DNA from: Bacillus carboniphilus
GTDB taxonomy: Bacteria > Bacillota > Bacilli > Bacillales > JC228
Direction of reading: 5' to 3'
NCBI RefSeq assembly: GCF_039522365.1
Contig: NZ_BAAADJ010000021.1
Coordinates: 149,584-213,583 of the forward strand
Length of the DNA stretch: 64,000 nucleotides
The notes under the pieces are model-generated. The model had not been told where the DNA came from, made no database searches, and worked only from the letters and a program-made list of their open reading frames with translations. A program made the position numbers and the translations under genes. Each line of letters opens with the position of its first letter. Positions within the stretch are counted from its first letter, which is position 1. This document shows positions 16,986 to 26,180 of the stretch, one piece after another.

Positions 16986-17755
16986 TGGAGAAATGGATTA
17001 CATTTGATTTGGACGGTACACTCATGCAAAACCCCTTCGTGGAGTGGGTTTTTCCAGAAATAGAATCGACTGTATTGGAAAAAGCAGGGGGAGAACTACA
17101 AGTTAAAGATGCGTTAGTTGCAGAACATAACCGAAGAATGAAGGAAAATCTGATAACGGAAGCCTATGATTGGGATGATATTTTAAAACAGTTTTTACAA
17201 GAGAGTGACATTGACCTTCAAATTGATATTGAGGAGCTTGTTATTAAGCATTCGATCCATCCCAAGGTTTATCTTTTAGAAAATGAGATTATTGACACCC
17301 TTTTAAAGATCAAGGGGAAGGGCTATCAATTAGCTGTTGCAACGAATGGATATTATAAATATCAATTTCCAGTTCTTGAAACACTCCAATTAAGTGGATT
17401 ATTTGACCTTACGATTACACCAGAAGAAGTTGGGTATGCAAAACCTGATGTAAGGATGATTCAATCTCTGTCTAATAAAGGAAAAATTTTAGCACATGTC
17501 GGCGATCGGATTGACCACGATGTGAATATAGCAAACCAACTAGGAATTCCGTCTGTCTTAATCATGAGGAGACTTCCTGAGGAGTATACAAAACTCACGC
17601 CAATTGAAAGAGCTAAGCATCCGGGATGTATAGATTTGTGTAGGCAGAAATGGGAAAAAGAAACAAGAAATGAGTTTGGTCCATTTACTAGCGAGTTAGT
17701 TCCTACTTATATTATCCATTCTATTACGGAATTAGAAACATGCCTAACGAAATGA
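16985..17755 (+). CDS. HAD superfamily phosphatase
   Basis: 256 residues. Motif I is ITFDLDGTLM with the Asp nucleophile. Motif II is in LAVATNGYYKYQ, and motifs III/IV are in AKPDVRM and LAHVGDRIDHDVNIA. An alpha-helical cap lies between residues 20 and 90. Inside the sugar operon it probably dephosphorylates a sugar phosphate or counteracts sugar-phosphate stress. Start ATG 16985 overlaps the permease stop (TAATG). Confidence 0.9.
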   Translation: MEKWITFDLDGTLMQNPFVEWVFPEIESTVLEKAGGELQVKDALVAEHNRRMKENLITEAYDWDDILKQFLQESDIDLQIDIEELVIKHSIHPKVYLLENEIIDTLLKIKGKGYQLAVATNGYYKYQFPVLETLQLSGLFDLTITPEEVGYAKPDVRMIQSLSNKGKILAHVGDRIDHDVNIANQLGIPSVLIMRRLPEEYTKLTPIERAKHPGCIDLCRQKWEKETRNEFGPFTSELVPTYIIHSITELETCLTK

Positions 17756-17773
17756 TGAGGAAGGAAAACATTT

Positions 17774-18625
17774 ATGCATAACGGTGGACTTACTCTCCTA
17801 AAAGAGTCTCTGCAATTTGTAAAACCTTCTGAGAGAAATGCTGCCCAATATATACTGGAACATCCAGATGAGGTTATTCACTATTCTGTTCAGCGACTTG
17901 CAGAAGAAAGCAATTCTAGTGATGCTGCAATCATTCGATTATGTAAAACCTTAGGACTTAAAGGTTTTAAGGATTTAAAAATAAGGATTGCAGGTGATCT
18001 ACAATTAGCATCAACCATTCGGCATGAGTATAGTGAAATTGATCCTGGAGATGATATTCCGACTCTAATGAAAGCACTCGCCAATAACCATACAAGCTCA
18101 TTGCAGCAATCCTATCAATCGCTGGATTATAGGTCCATACAAAAAGCAGTTGAGTATTTAACAAATGCAAATAAAATAGATTTTTATGCAGTTGGAGCTT
18201 CCCAATTAGTGGCTCAAGATGCTCAACTTAAATTTTCTAGAATCGGTAAAAGCTGTACGGCGTATCCTGACTTTCATATGCAGCTCATATCAGCTGTTAA
18301 CCTGTCAAGTCGTGATGTTGCGGTGGGTATATCGTATTCTGGAGAAACAAACCAGGTTATTTCTGCAATGAAAGAGGCAAAGAAGGCAGGAGCTATTACA
18401 ATCACAATCACTAAGTTTGGAAGTAATACACTGAATAGGCTTAGTGATTTGAATATAGGAATCATTGCTAATGAATCCGACATCCGGAGTGCAGCCACAT
18501 CATCCCGAGTTGTCCAGCTCTATATTATTGATTGCCTATACACAGGTACAGTTGGCGCGAACTATGACCAAGCGATCCAAACATTAGAGAAATCTAGAAA
18601 AGTCATAAAAGGTGGTAGCACATAA
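17774..18625 (+). CDS. MurR/RpiR family transcriptional regulator
   Basis: 283 residues. Residues 1-77 are an RpiR helix-turn-helix domain (YSVQRLAEESNSSDAAIIRLCKTLG). Residues 110-270 are a SIS sugar-phosphate isomerase-like domain with FYAVGASQLVAQDAQLKF and VGISYSGETNQVISAMKEAK. Such regulators bind phosphosugars and control the neighbouring uptake operon, here most likely genes 13799-17755. ATG 17774 after GAGGAAGG. Last gene before a bidirectional terminator. Confidence 0.92.
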   Translation: MHNGGLTLLKESLQFVKPSERNAAQYILEHPDEVIHYSVQRLAEESNSSDAAIIRLCKTLGLKGFKDLKIRIAGDLQLASTIRHEYSEIDPGDDIPTLMKALANNHTSSLQQSYQSLDYRSIQKAVEYLTNANKIDFYAVGASQLVAQDAQLKFSRIGKSCTAYPDFHMQLISAVNLSSRDVAVGISYSGETNQVISAMKEAKKAGAITITITKFGSNTLNRLSDLNIGIIANESDIRSAATSSRVVQLYIIDCLYTGTVGANYDQAIQTLEKSRKVIKGGST

Positions 18626-18630
18626 TGAAA

Positions 18631-18672
18631 AAAAGAGGTACTCTCCAATTAGATTGGAAGTACCTCTTTTTT
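18631..18672. terminator. Bidirectional terminator between rpiR and yqaA-like gene
   Basis: AAAAGAGGTACT (18631-18642) and AGTACCTCTTTT (18659-18670) with an inner CCAATT/ATTGG pairing; A run on the left and T run on the right serve both strands. Confidence 0.85.
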
Positions 18673-18678
18673 TGCGAG

Positions 18679-19281
18679 TTATAAAGATTCTTCTTTGCTC
18701 TCTTGATAACGAACCTTTACGTGTTTCGATTGGCGTTTCTTCTTAAACAAATAACCTATAATTAAAAGTACAGCAACAGCAGCTAAGATAATACTTAACT
18801 CTTCTTTTACAAATGAAGCGGATGCGGCACCGTAAAAATAAAACAAGGTTCCGACAATATAGAATTTAACAGCCCTTCCAATGGCAGCATAACCGATAAG
18901 CTTCCAAAAAGAGAAATGAAAACAACCGGACAAAATCGTAAACACTTTAAAGGGAATGGGTGTAAAAGCACCAATGAGAATGGCGGCTTCTCCATTTTTG
19001 TTAAATTTCTCTGAAGCAGCATCAATCCACTTTTTCTTTAACAATTTATAAAGGACAGATTCCCCTAACACTTTCCCAATTAAATAACCAATGGGTGTAC
19101 CTAACAAGCAAGCGATATAACCAATGGTTGCTAGCCATAGTGCATTGGATGGATCTAAGATACTTAATGAAACTTGGAGGAAAAAGGCTGGAATCGGAAA
19201 GATGATTGCATCTAGGAAAGAATGTAAAAACATACCGATAAAGCCAAACTTTTCAAAAAACTCAACGACCGATTCAACCAT
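18679..19281 (-). CDS. DedA/VTT-domain membrane protein, YqaA type
   Basis: 200 residues with four to five membrane segments and a basic tail. FGFIGMFLHSFLDAIIFPIPAFFL, LGTPIGYLIGKVLG and AFTPIPFKVFTILSGCF match the VTT/DedA superfamily core; the G-x-F-x-P-x-P loop is present. DedA-type proteins act in membrane-lipid (undecaprenyl phosphate, phospholipid) flipping. ATG 19281 with AAGGGG upstream on its strand. A distant relative lies at 35320. Confidence 0.82.
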   Translation of the reverse strand: MVESVVEFFEKFGFIGMFLHSFLDAIIFPIPAFFLQVSLSILDPSNALWLATIGYIACLLGTPIGYLIGKVLGESVLYKLLKKKWIDAASEKFNKNGEAAILIGAFTPIPFKVFTILSGCFHFSFWKLIGYAAIGRAVKFYIVGTLFYFYGAASASFVKEELSIILAAVAVLLIIGYLFKKKRQSKHVKVRYQESKEESL

Positions 19282-19573
19282 GTATTGTAACCCCTTATAT
19301 TCAGTCTGTAGTCATAGAAGCTTCCTATGACCATCATATCATTTTTATCAAAAAAAATAGTGAAAAGTATGTAGAATTTTTTACTATGCTAGGAGTATAC
19401 AGATGAAGGGATTCTTGAAGTAAAGGAATAGATTTCCAAAAACTCTATATTACTATCATATTTTAAAACTTTAGAACTACGACATGTTTTTTTCTAAACT
19501 CCTTTTAAAAATTTATATTCATGAACGATTTCGCAAAAGATAAAGGAAATCATGTTATTGGAGGCAATTTGTT
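19282..19573. other. Divergent intergenic region
   Basis: Separates two divergent genes. It contains the near-palindrome GTCATAGAAGCTTCCTATGAC in two halves (19311-19331), 30 bases upstream of the yqaA-like start, which could be an operator. Nothing else recognised. Confidence 0.3.
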
Positions 19574-20377
19574 ATGCCCGAGCTTCCTGAAATGGAGAAT
19601 TATCGACGATTTTTAGAACAAAAACTGAAAGGACAAATCATTTCAAGTGTTGAAATCAATCGAGAAAAATCCATCAATGTACCAGTTGACCAAATTATGA
19701 AAAATGTAGTGAAACATGAAATTACTTCTATCGAAAGAAGGGCCAAGCATTTATTATTTCACTTGGACCATGGAATGGTATTGCTGTTACATTTAATGCT
19801 AGGTGGATGGATGTTTTTTGGAACAAATGCGGAGAAGCCAGATCGAACGATTCAAGTTAAATTATCCTTTGGTGCCAATCATTTATTCTTTATTGGATTA
19901 AGGTTAGGGTACCTTCATTTACTGACAAAGGATGAAGTTGCGAATGAACTAAATGACCTAGGTCCAGAACCATTAGATGTGAGTTTTACCCTCCCTGCTT
20001 TTATGAACTTGGTTGAAGGTAGAAGGGGGCGATTAAAAACAAAGCTCGTAGACCAACAGTTTATCTCAGGAATAGGGAACTGTTATTCGGATGAAATTTG
20101 TTATCATGCCCAACTGTTACCCACACGTAATTTGAATGAGTTAGAGCAAGGTGAAACCCAGCAACTGTATCACTCGATTCGACATGTTTTAAAACAGGCT
20201 ACACATGAGGGAGGATACATGGAGAATCCACTATACAAAGGTGACACATTGACTGGATCCGTTGTGACAAAAGTCTATGACCGTGAAGGTGAAAGATGTA
20301 GCAGATGTGGTTCAACCATTATAAAAGAAATGATTTCCTCCCGAAAAACGTTTTACTGTAAAGGGTGTCAAAAATAG
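19574..20377 (+). CDS. Fpg/Nei family DNA glycosylase
   Basis: 267 residues. N-terminus MPELPEMENYRRFL holds the catalytic Pro and Glu. Conserved Lys lies in RRAKHLLFHL; the helix-two-turn-helix is GIGNCYSDEI, and a C-terminal zinc finger has CSRCG and CKGC. Fpg/Nei enzymes excise oxidised bases and nick by beta/delta elimination. The M-E-N-Y version of the N-terminus marks a paralogue separate from the classical mutM. TTGGAGG before ATG 19574. A broken endonuclease IV-like gene lies 22 bases after it, suggesting a former base-excision repair pair. Confidence 0.88.
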   Translation: MPELPEMENYRRFLEQKLKGQIISSVEINREKSINVPVDQIMKNVVKHEITSIERRAKHLLFHLDHGMVLLLHLMLGGWMFFGTNAEKPDRTIQVKLSFGANHLFFIGLRLGYLHLLTKDEVANELNDLGPEPLDVSFTLPAFMNLVEGRRGRLKTKLVDQQFISGIGNCYSDEICYHAQLLPTRNLNELEQGETQQLYHSIRHVLKQATHEGGYMENPLYKGDTLTGSVVTKVYDREGERCSRCGSTIIKEMISSRKTFYCKGCQK

Positions 20378-20399
20378 TTGCAAGATAGAAGGAGATTTC

Positions 20400-20708
20400 A
20401 TGAGGTTTGGATGTCATGTAAGTATAAGAAATGGCTATCTAGCTGCTGCCCAGCATGCACTGGAACTACAGGCTACTGCTTATCAATTCTTTCCTAAAAA
20501 TCCGAGGAGTTTGTCAGTAAAGGATTTTGATAGGGAGGATGGAAAACGTTGTAGGGATTTTTGTGAAGAACATCAGCTAATTTCAATTACCCACACACCA
20601 TATCCGACTAGCTTAACGCCTTCCCAAGGTAAAAGAGAATTAACCATTCAATCCCTATTAATTGATTTGGAAATATCTGGAGTTGTTGTCCATTTTGGAT
20701 CCGAATAA
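20400..20708 (+). pseudogene. Truncated endonuclease IV-like (AP endonuclease) gene
   Basis: 102 codons. MRFGCHVSIRNGYLAAAQHA, QATAYQFFPKNPRSL and ITHTPYPTSL are the first strands of an endonuclease IV-type TIM barrel, where intact enzymes have about 280 residues and three zinc sites. The frame stops after VVVHFGSE, just after the first barrel third, and the link before it (DLEISGVVVH) looks shortened by several residues. No matching sequence continues downstream. It lacks most metal ligands and should be inactive. Confidence 0.65.
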
Positions 20709-20728
20709 TCTACTTTCGAGTTATCACC

Positions 20729-21187
20729 TTATGATTGATGCTTTTTTCTTTTGATAAAAACAAACGTAATGATTAAAGCTAGCAACGCTAGAGAACCGAT
20801 AATCCCTAGCATCCCATTATTTTCAGTAGTTGCAACGTCTTCACCTGCTGCTATTTCTGTAGATGTAGTTTCAGCTCCAGTAAGAAGAGTAGTGGCTTGC
20901 TGTCCCTCAACCACTTTAATGTCTTCCTCACCTAGTACTTCATACAAATAGTTAGCATGTTCTTCAGTGTATGGAGAAATTCCAATCTCTACATGATTCT
21001 CCTCAGGTGAGGTATGTGTAACAAACATACCTTGCTCCTCCAACTCCGCAGCATGATCTTCAAATAAAAATTGGTCAACTTTACTTTGTTTTTGTAAGAT
21101 CTTCTCTGAACTTGCGAACGTACCGCTCAATTGTACAAAGACTAAGCAAAACCCCATAATCATTGGCATTAAGAACTTTTTAATCAT
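20729..21187 (-). CDS. Exported membrane-anchored protein of unknown function
   Basis: 152 residues. Signal peptide (residues 1-25, cut near SGTFASSE), an acidic extracellular region with repeated Glu-rich segments (EISPYTEEHANYLYEVLGEEDI-like), a Thr/Ala linker, and a C-terminal membrane helix (MLGIIGSLALLALIITFVFI) followed by a basic KRKKHQS stop-transfer. No family recognised. Last gene of the sigma/anti-sigma cluster, 18 bases after it with GGAGG ahead of the ATG, so probably part of the same envelope-stress transcript. Confidence 0.75.
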   Translation of the reverse strand: MIKKFLMPMIMGFCLVFVQLSGTFASSEKILQKQSKVDQFLFEDHAAELEEQGMFVTHTSPEENHVEIGISPYTEEHANYLYEVLGEEDIKVVEGQQATTLLTGAETTSTEIAAGEDVATTENNGMLGIIGSLALLALIITFVFIKRKKHQS

Positions 21188-21205
21188 TTTTTGTTCCTCC
21201 TCATG

Positions 21206-21910
21206 TTATTCTTTTAATCCCTCAGCGATTTTTACCGCTTCTTCTTGTGAAATAAGGCCACTAATCATGTAGTGAATGTTGTCCTTATCAAAATGTAGCT
21301 CAGAATCATAATCTGAACCGGATACATAGGCCGTTATCCCGTTTATCTCAACCTGTTGACTGCTTGGGAAGTACAATTCTTGCTCTGTTATTTCAGCAAT
21401 TATTAAATAGGACTGTTCATCAGAAACATAAGTAAATATTACTTTCTTTTGTTGCTGATTGTTCACGGAAAGTGTATGGATACGTTCCAATTCAAAGCCC
21501 GTGGGAACATAGGTTGGAAGCAGGAGTGAAGTGCCTAAAATGTCTTTCGCCTCTCCCGCAGTCTCTATGTCTTCATCTTTTACATTTGGACCATCCATAG
21601 GCGTTGTTGTATCATCTTCAAACAAGAGTTGTGGCCCATTAGTAGGATTCTGTTGTTGGTTATTGTCTTGTAACAAGAATGTGCTAATTATGACCAAAAT
21701 GCTTGCTACTCCAAGACCGATTGAATACAGCCACTTATGGCTTACCTTTCTTTTCTTTTTCAGTTCATGCTTACCCGTACCATTATTTGAAGCTTCAATC
21801 TTTCGTTTAATGTCCTCTTTCATTTTGGAGGTGAATTGGATATCAGAAAAAAGCGTATCGTCAGCCTCTGACTTTATCGTTTTCTTCAAGTCGTACTTCC
21901 GATGCTTCAT
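21206..21910 (-). CDS. Putative anti-sigma factor, DUF4367-type
   Basis: 234 residues. The basic cytosolic N-terminus (about 58 residues, FTSKMKEDIKRKIEASNN) could bind sigma, followed by one membrane helix (WLYSIGLGVASILVIISTFLL). The extracellular part has GTSLLLPTYVPTGFELERI, typical of DUF4367. The start overlaps the sigma gene stop by four bases (ATGA), strongly implying a sigma/anti-sigma pair. The signal it senses is unknown. Confidence 0.8.
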   Translation of the reverse strand: MKHRKYDLKKTIKSEADDTLFSDIQFTSKMKEDIKRKIEASNNGTGKHELKKKRKVSHKWLYSIGLGVASILVIISTFLLQDNNQQQNPTNGPQLLFEDDTTTPMDGPNVKDEDIETAGEAKDILGTSLLLPTYVPTGFELERIHTLSVNNQQQKKVIFTYVSDEQSYLIIAEITEQELYFPSSQQVEINGITAYVSGSDYDSELHFDKDNIHYMISGLISQEEAVKIAEGLKE

Positions 21911-22461
21911 TGATCGAATCCCTCCTTTTGTAATAACTTCTTTAACTGACCTCTTGCCCGATGTAACCTAGCGCGAATGGTGCCTTCAGGAAGACTAGAA
22001 GCAATACTGATTTCAACTGTTGAAAAATCAAGATAATAATAAAGGTAGAGTACTTCTTGGTGTGGCTTTGATAAGGAAACTAGATGTTTTAAAATTTCTG
22101 TTTTATGAAGCCGATTCATTACTTCTTCTTCAACCGTGTGATAATTGCTCGTTTTTAATGCGGTTGGATCCGTTGTTTCTTCAGATTTAAATGCTTTTAA
22201 CCCTAATTTATCTTTACACAAGTTAATGGTAATCCTGATTAACCAAGTCTTCACACTGCTATTCCCTTGGAACTTATTCCAATTTCTATAGGCACGAATA
22301 AAGGTTTCCTGGCAAATATCCTCTGCTAGAAAACGGTCTTGTACATAAAAGAAGGCAGTTCTAAGAACAATTTGGCCATAAAGATCCATCATTTGTTCAA
22401 GTGCTTCCTCTGCATTTTTCGAGAAGTGTAAGTCGTTTTTTTTCTGGAAAGGCCTCTCCAT
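21907..22461 (-). CDS. ECF-type RNA polymerase sigma factor
   Basis: 184 residues. Region 2 is MMDLYGQIVLRTAFFYVQDRFLAEDICQETFIRAYRNW and so forth (residues 24-65), followed by WLIRITINLCKDKL. Region 4 is LYLYYYLDFSTVEISIASSLPEGTIRARLHRAR (residues 140-172). Extracytoplasmic-function sigma factor controlling its own operon in most relatives. GAGGTG before the ATG. A small hairpin (22481-22497) lies in the leader. No clear ECF -35/-10 was identified. Confidence 0.92.
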   Translation of the reverse strand: MERPFQKKNDLHFSKNAEEALEQMMDLYGQIVLRTAFFYVQDRFLAEDICQETFIRAYRNWNKFQGNSSVKTWLIRITINLCKDKLGLKAFKSEETTDPTALKTSNYHTVEEEVMNRLHKTEILKHLVSLSKPHQEVLYLYYYLDFSTVEISIASSLPEGTIRARLHRARGQLKKLLQKEGFDQ

Positions 22462-22706
22462 TTGAACACCTCCGCACTATTAGACTGCCTTAGTCTAGTA
22501 TCCGCTACATATATTTTGTATTTTATTGAGGGAATTTTACGCATTCGTTCCCTGAGTCGAGGAGAAATGTTAATAGAGGGAACGCAAACCCACGAAGCTG
22601 GACAGACTTCGGTGTAATATCGCTTCAACTGAATAAAACTCACCTTATAATACATCCTAATATAAAGGAACTATTGTCAAACATTGTATAAGGGGGAGTT
22701 AAAACG

Positions 22707-23525
22707 ATGTCCTTAACACCCGAGCAAAGGATTCAATTACATGAATTTAATAACCTCACGAAATCACTAAGTTTTAATATGTATGATATTTGCTATACCA
22801 AAACAAAAGAAGAGCGAGAGAAGTATATTGAGTATATTGATGAGCAGTACAGCGCTGAGCGCCTTACTCATATTTTGCAAAATGTGGCTGATATCATTGG
22901 GGCTCATGTTTTAAATATAGCCAAACAAGACTATGTTCCACAGGGGGCGAGTGTGACGGTTCTTGTTTCAGAAGGTCCTGTTGTTGAAGTCCCTACGGAA
23001 CAGTTCGAAGAGTCTCCTGGTCCTTTACCAGATAATGTGGTTGTCCAATTGGATAAAAGTCACATCACTGTACATACTTATCCAGAGTATCATCCGAATG
23101 AAGGGATTAGTACATTTCGAGCAGATATTGATGTGTCTACTTGTGGAGAAATTTCTCCTTTAAAAGCTCTACATTACATGATTCATTCTTTTGATACAGA
23201 CATCATGACGATCGATTATAGGGTGAGAGGTTTTACAAGGGACGTAAATGGTCATAAACTTTTTATTGATCATGACATTAACTCTATTCAAAATTACATC
23301 CCGGATGAAATTAAAGAACAGTACGATATGATTGACGTTAATATTTATCAGGAGCATATCTTTCATACAAAGTGTAAATTAAAGGAGTTTGACCTTAGTA
23401 ATTACCTGTTTGGTAAGAGAAAAGAGGACATTGAGCCTGAAGAAGAGAAAGAGATCACGGAAAGACTTCAGAAGGAAATGGACGAGATTTTCTATGGTAA
23501 GAATATGGATGATCATAGACATTAA
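22707..23525 (+). CDS. speD: Adenosylmethionine decarboxylase, E. coli type
   Basis: 272 residues, full length for the long class 1a SpeD. The proenzyme cleavage site is in [17 protein letters not shown], where the Ser after Lys becomes the pyruvoyl cofactor; the conserved Cys is in [17 protein letters not shown]. It makes decarboxylated SAM for spermidine synthesis. GGGGGAG before ATG 22707. It stands alone; speE is not adjacent. Confidence 0.93.
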   Translation: MSLTPEQRIQLHEFNNLTKSLSFNMYDICYTKTKEEREKYIEYIDEQYSAERLTHILQNVADIIGAHVLNIAKQDYVPQGASVTVLVSEGPVVEVPTEQFEESPGPLPDNVVVQLDKSHITVHTYPEYHPNEGISTFRADIDVSTCGEISPLKALHYMIHSFDTDIMTIDYRVRGFTRDVNGHKLFIDHDINSIQNYIPDEIKEQYDMIDVNIYQEHIFHTKCKLKEFDLSNYLFGKRKEDIEPEEEKEITERLQKEMDEIFYGKNMDDHRH

Positions 23526-23528
23526 AAG

Positions 23529-23562
23529 AGCCAGTGACTCTAACGGTTAAGAGTCACTGGCT
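23529..23562. terminator. Bidirectional terminator
   Basis: AGCCAGTGACTC (23529-23540) and GAGTCACTGGCT (23551-23562) form a perfect 12-base stem between convergent genes. Confidence 0.85.
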
Positions 23563-23567
23563 TTCTA

Positions 23568-24125
23568 TTAGTGATTTGAATGGACATTCCTAGAATCTTT
23601 TCTAGGAAAAACAAAATAAGAGACTGAAATAGCAAGGTCAATTCCTAGAACGAGTGTCCATATTTTTAATAGGTGAGTCAATGCTTCAGTTCTTGCATGG
23701 TCGTTAATCATGTAGACCATTAGAAGTAATAATGCTGCACCAATTAAATATGCGAGAACGTGTTTTAGCCAGCCGGCAATTTCATGCTTGGCATGGTCCA
23801 GTCCAAACCGTTTTTGAGGTTTTTCCCTTGTTTTTAAAATGTAATATTGAAACCTCGTGTCTGCCCATTGAATCATACTTTTTCCATAGGCAATGGAAAC
23901 TCCAATGTAGATTGCGGCAATTCCATGAGCAAGGTTCGCAGTAGCTCCCCCTAACAAATCGTAACTCGTTGCAATCAATAACACCAGATCAATAAGAGGC
24001 GTTAATGCTAGAAATATGAACCCTAGCTTCTCTTTTTTCCAAATATATCGAATAAGAAGCCCCAGTATGATGACAATCCAAAACCCTATTTCACAGGCTA
24101 CGATTAACCAACCAATTAAACTCAC
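23568..24125 (-). CDS. Membrane protein resembling B. subtilis YmcC
   Basis: 185 residues with five to six hydrophobic segments. LIVACEIGFWIVIILGLLIRY, GIAAIYIGVSIAYGKSMIQWAD and the HAKHEIAGWLKH loop resemble YmcC as I remember it; function unknown. Its start faces the TetR gene, with the twin operator between them, so it is the likely regulated target. Confidence 0.7.
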   Translation of the reverse strand: MSLIGWLIVACEIGFWIVIILGLLIRYIWKKEKLGFIFLALTPLIDLVLLIATSYDLLGGATANLAHGIAAIYIGVSIAYGKSMIQWADTRFQYYILKTREKPQKRFGLDHAKHEIAGWLKHVLAYLIGAALLLLMVYMINDHARTEALTHLLKIWTLVLGIDLAISVSYFVFPRKDSRNVHSNH

Positions 24126-24157
24126 TCATTTTCCCCCTTTTGGAATCGGACCTTTCC

Positions 24158-24219
24158 AGTACAGTTGTATTATAAAAAGTATAACATCAAAATTTTAACA
24201 GTACAACTGTATTATAAAA
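24158..24219. promoter_or_regulatory. Twin operator for the TetR regulator
   Basis: AGTACAGTTGTATTATAAAA (24158-24177) and AGTACAACTGTATTATAAAA (24200-24219) are 20-base direct repeats, 42 bases apart, differing at two positions. Each core is a TACA-NN-TGTA dyad (TACAGTTGTA, TACAACTGTA). The position between divergent genes fits repression of both. Confidence 0.75.
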
Positions 24220-24256
24220 TTTGCTTGAAGTAGAACTTGCTTGATAAAATAGAATC

Positions 24257-24853
24257 ATGCCAAAACTAGTTGATCATGAAAAACGAAAGAAACAAATTGC
24301 TGAAGCCACGTGGAAAGTGATTGTTGAACAAGGTATGAAAGGTGCCACAGTTCGAAATATAGCGAAGGAGGCAGGGGTTTCTCTAGGTGCACTAAGACAT
24401 TATTTTTCAAGCCAAGAAGAATTACTTACCTACTCGATGGAACTTGTTAAGGTGAGAGTTACGGAAAGAGTCACCCAAATAGCGCTTCAGAACTTACCGC
24501 CTAAGGAAAAAGTGATAAAAATGCTATTAGAGATGATTCCTACCACTCCTGAAACTGTTGTGGAAATGGAAGTTTGGTTTTCATTTATTACCCAAATGAG
24601 GTTCCATGAACAGAAGGATAGTGGGAATCAGGACGGTATTTTTGAAGGAATTATTCATCTAATGGAATATTTAAACCAACAAGGCCATTTAAAGAAAGGA
24701 ATAGATAAAGATATTGAAACAGAACGACTGTATGCGATTATAGATGGTCTAGCATTACATGCCATGTTAGAGCCTCAACGTTTAAATAAAGATAGAGTTA
24801 CGTTATTATTAAAAAGTCACTTAGATGAAATTTGGAACGAAACTGAGAATTGA
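24257..24853 (+). CDS. TetR/AcrR family transcriptional regulator
   Basis: 198 residues. The N-terminal helix-turn-helix is KKQIAEATWKVIVEQGMKGATVRNIAKEAGVSLGALRHYFSS in the usual place (residues 10-52), followed by an all-helical ligand domain. It probably binds the paired TACA-NN-TGTA sites just upstream. Its ligand is unknown. ATG 24257 lacks a strong ribosome site and lies close behind the second operator, suggesting a short or absent leader. The next gene starts 13 bases after the stop. Confidence 0.9.
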   Translation: MPKLVDHEKRKKQIAEATWKVIVEQGMKGATVRNIAKEAGVSLGALRHYFSSQEELLTYSMELVKVRVTERVTQIALQNLPPKEKVIKMLLEMIPTTPETVVEMEVWFSFITQMRFHEQKDSGNQDGIFEGIIHLMEYLNQQGHLKKGIDKDIETERLYAIIDGLALHAMLEPQRLNKDRVTLLLKSHLDEIWNETEN

Positions 24854-24866
24854 AGGTGTACTAGAA

Positions 24867-25388
24867 ATGAATCCCATTCCAGACCGCATTATAGAGGATT
24901 TAGATATTTTATTTGTTGGGTTTAATCCGAGTTTACGTTCTGCTGAAACGGGCCATAACTTCGCCAACCCTAACAACCGGTTTTGGAAGATCTTGTTTGA
25001 ATCTGGATTAACGGAAAGAAAGTATAAATCTGAAGAAGATACATCTCTGTTAGAAATGGGGTATGGTTTTACCAATATTGTAGCTCGCCCTACAAAAGCA
25101 GCAGATGAAATTACGAAGGAAGAATATAAAGAGGGTAGAGAAATCTTAAAAAAGAAGATCGAGAAGTACAAGCCCAAAATTGTTTGCTATGTTGGGAAAG
25201 GTGTCTACCAGCAATATAGTGGAAGAAAATCAATCCCTTGGGGCAAACAAGAGGAACCAATGGTGCCTGGAACAATCGATTTTGTCGCCCCTTCTTCAAG
25301 TGGGTTAGTTCGAATGAAAATTGAAGAAGTGATTGGCATTTATAAGGAGCTTCCTCTTATTCTTCACGCCATACATGATCATAGATAA
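24867..25388 (+). CDS. G/U mismatch-specific uracil-DNA glycosylase (Mug family)
   Basis: 173 residues from ATG 24867 (GAAGGTG at 24852-24858). In-frame codons from 24825 overlap the tetR end. Catalytic motif LFVGFNPSLRSAETGHNF, then FANPNNRFWKIL, and second motif VAPSSSGLVRMK match Mug/TDG. These remove uracil or thymine opposite guanine. Followed by exonuclease III, forming a small base-excision repair set. Confidence 0.88.
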   Translation: MNPIPDRIIEDLDILFVGFNPSLRSAETGHNFANPNNRFWKILFESGLTERKYKSEEDTSLLEMGYGFTNIVARPTKAADEITKEEYKEGREILKKKIEKYKPKIVCYVGKGVYQQYSGRKSIPWGKQEEPMVPGTIDFVAPSSSGLVRMKIEEVIGIYKELPLILHAIHDHR

Positions 25389-25418
25389 CAACTAGAGAGG
25401 AAGTAGGAGGAGATTGAT

Positions 25419-26180
25419 TTGAAACTAGTATCATGGAATGTAAATGGAATCCGTGCCTGTGTGGGGAAAGGTTTCCTAGATTATTTCAAAGAGGTGGACG
25501 CAGATATTTTTTGTATCCAAGAATCAAAGCTGCAAGCGGGACAAATTGAGCTAGAGTTAGAAGGATATTATCAATATTGGAATTATGCTGAAAGAAAAGG
25601 CTATTCGGGAACTGCTGTATTCACAAAGAAACAACCTTTGTCTGTTCACTATGGTGTAGGGGAGGCAACTGACGAGCCCGAAGGAAGAATTATTACCCTT
25701 GAATATGAATCTTTCTATTTAGTGAATGTGTATACCCCAAACTCCAAAAGAGATTTAGCTAGATTAGAAGAAAGGTTGGTTTGGGAAGATACATTAAGAG
25801 ACTATCTTGTTGAATTAGATCAAAAGAAGCCTGTTATTTATTGTGGGGACCTTAATGTTGCACATGAGGAAATTGACTTGAAAAATCCAAAATCCAACCT
25901 TAAAAACTCTGGATTCACACAAGAAGAGAGAGGTAAAATGACAACGCTTCTTCAATCAGGGTTTGTGGACAGTTTTAGATACTTATATCCTAATAGAGAA
26001 GACGTATACACGTGGTGGTCCTATATGAACAAAGTCCGGGAACGAAATATTGGATGGCGGATTGATTATTTCATTACTTCTAATAGGATTTCAGGGTTGA
26101 TTAAAGACGCTCAAGCTCATTGTGAAGTAATGGGTAGTGACCATTGCCCCGTTTTATTAGATATTGATTTAACGGTCTAG
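25419..26180 (+). CDS. exoA: Exodeoxyribonuclease III / AP endonuclease
   Basis: 253 residues from TTG 25419 after AGGAGGAG. Motifs: SWNVNGIRA, FCIQESKLQ (metal Glu), VYTPNSKRDLARL, YCGDLNVAHEEIDLKNP, GWRIDYFITS and the final GSDHCPVLLDI with the catalytic Asp-His. Cuts DNA at abasic sites, following the glycosylases at 19574 and 24867. Confidence 0.95.
   Translation: MKLVSWNVNGIRACVGKGFLDYFKEVDADIFCIQESKLQAGQIELELEGYYQYWNYAERKGYSGTAVFTKKQPLSVHYGVGEATDEPEGRIITLEYESFYLVNVYTPNSKRDLARLEERLVWEDTLRDYLVELDQKKPVIYCGDLNVAHEEIDLKNPKSNLKNSGFTQEERGKMTTLLQSGFVDSFRYLYPNREDVYTWWSYMNKVRERNIGWRIDYFITSNRISGLIKDAQAHCEVMGSDHCPVLLDIDLTV

Noticed and set aside
19311-19331. Near-palindrome in a divergent region
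   Set aside because: Single occurrence, no matching regulator in view.
22481-22497. TAGACT/AGTCTA hairpin in the sigma gene leader
   Set aside because: Six-base stem is too short to claim function.
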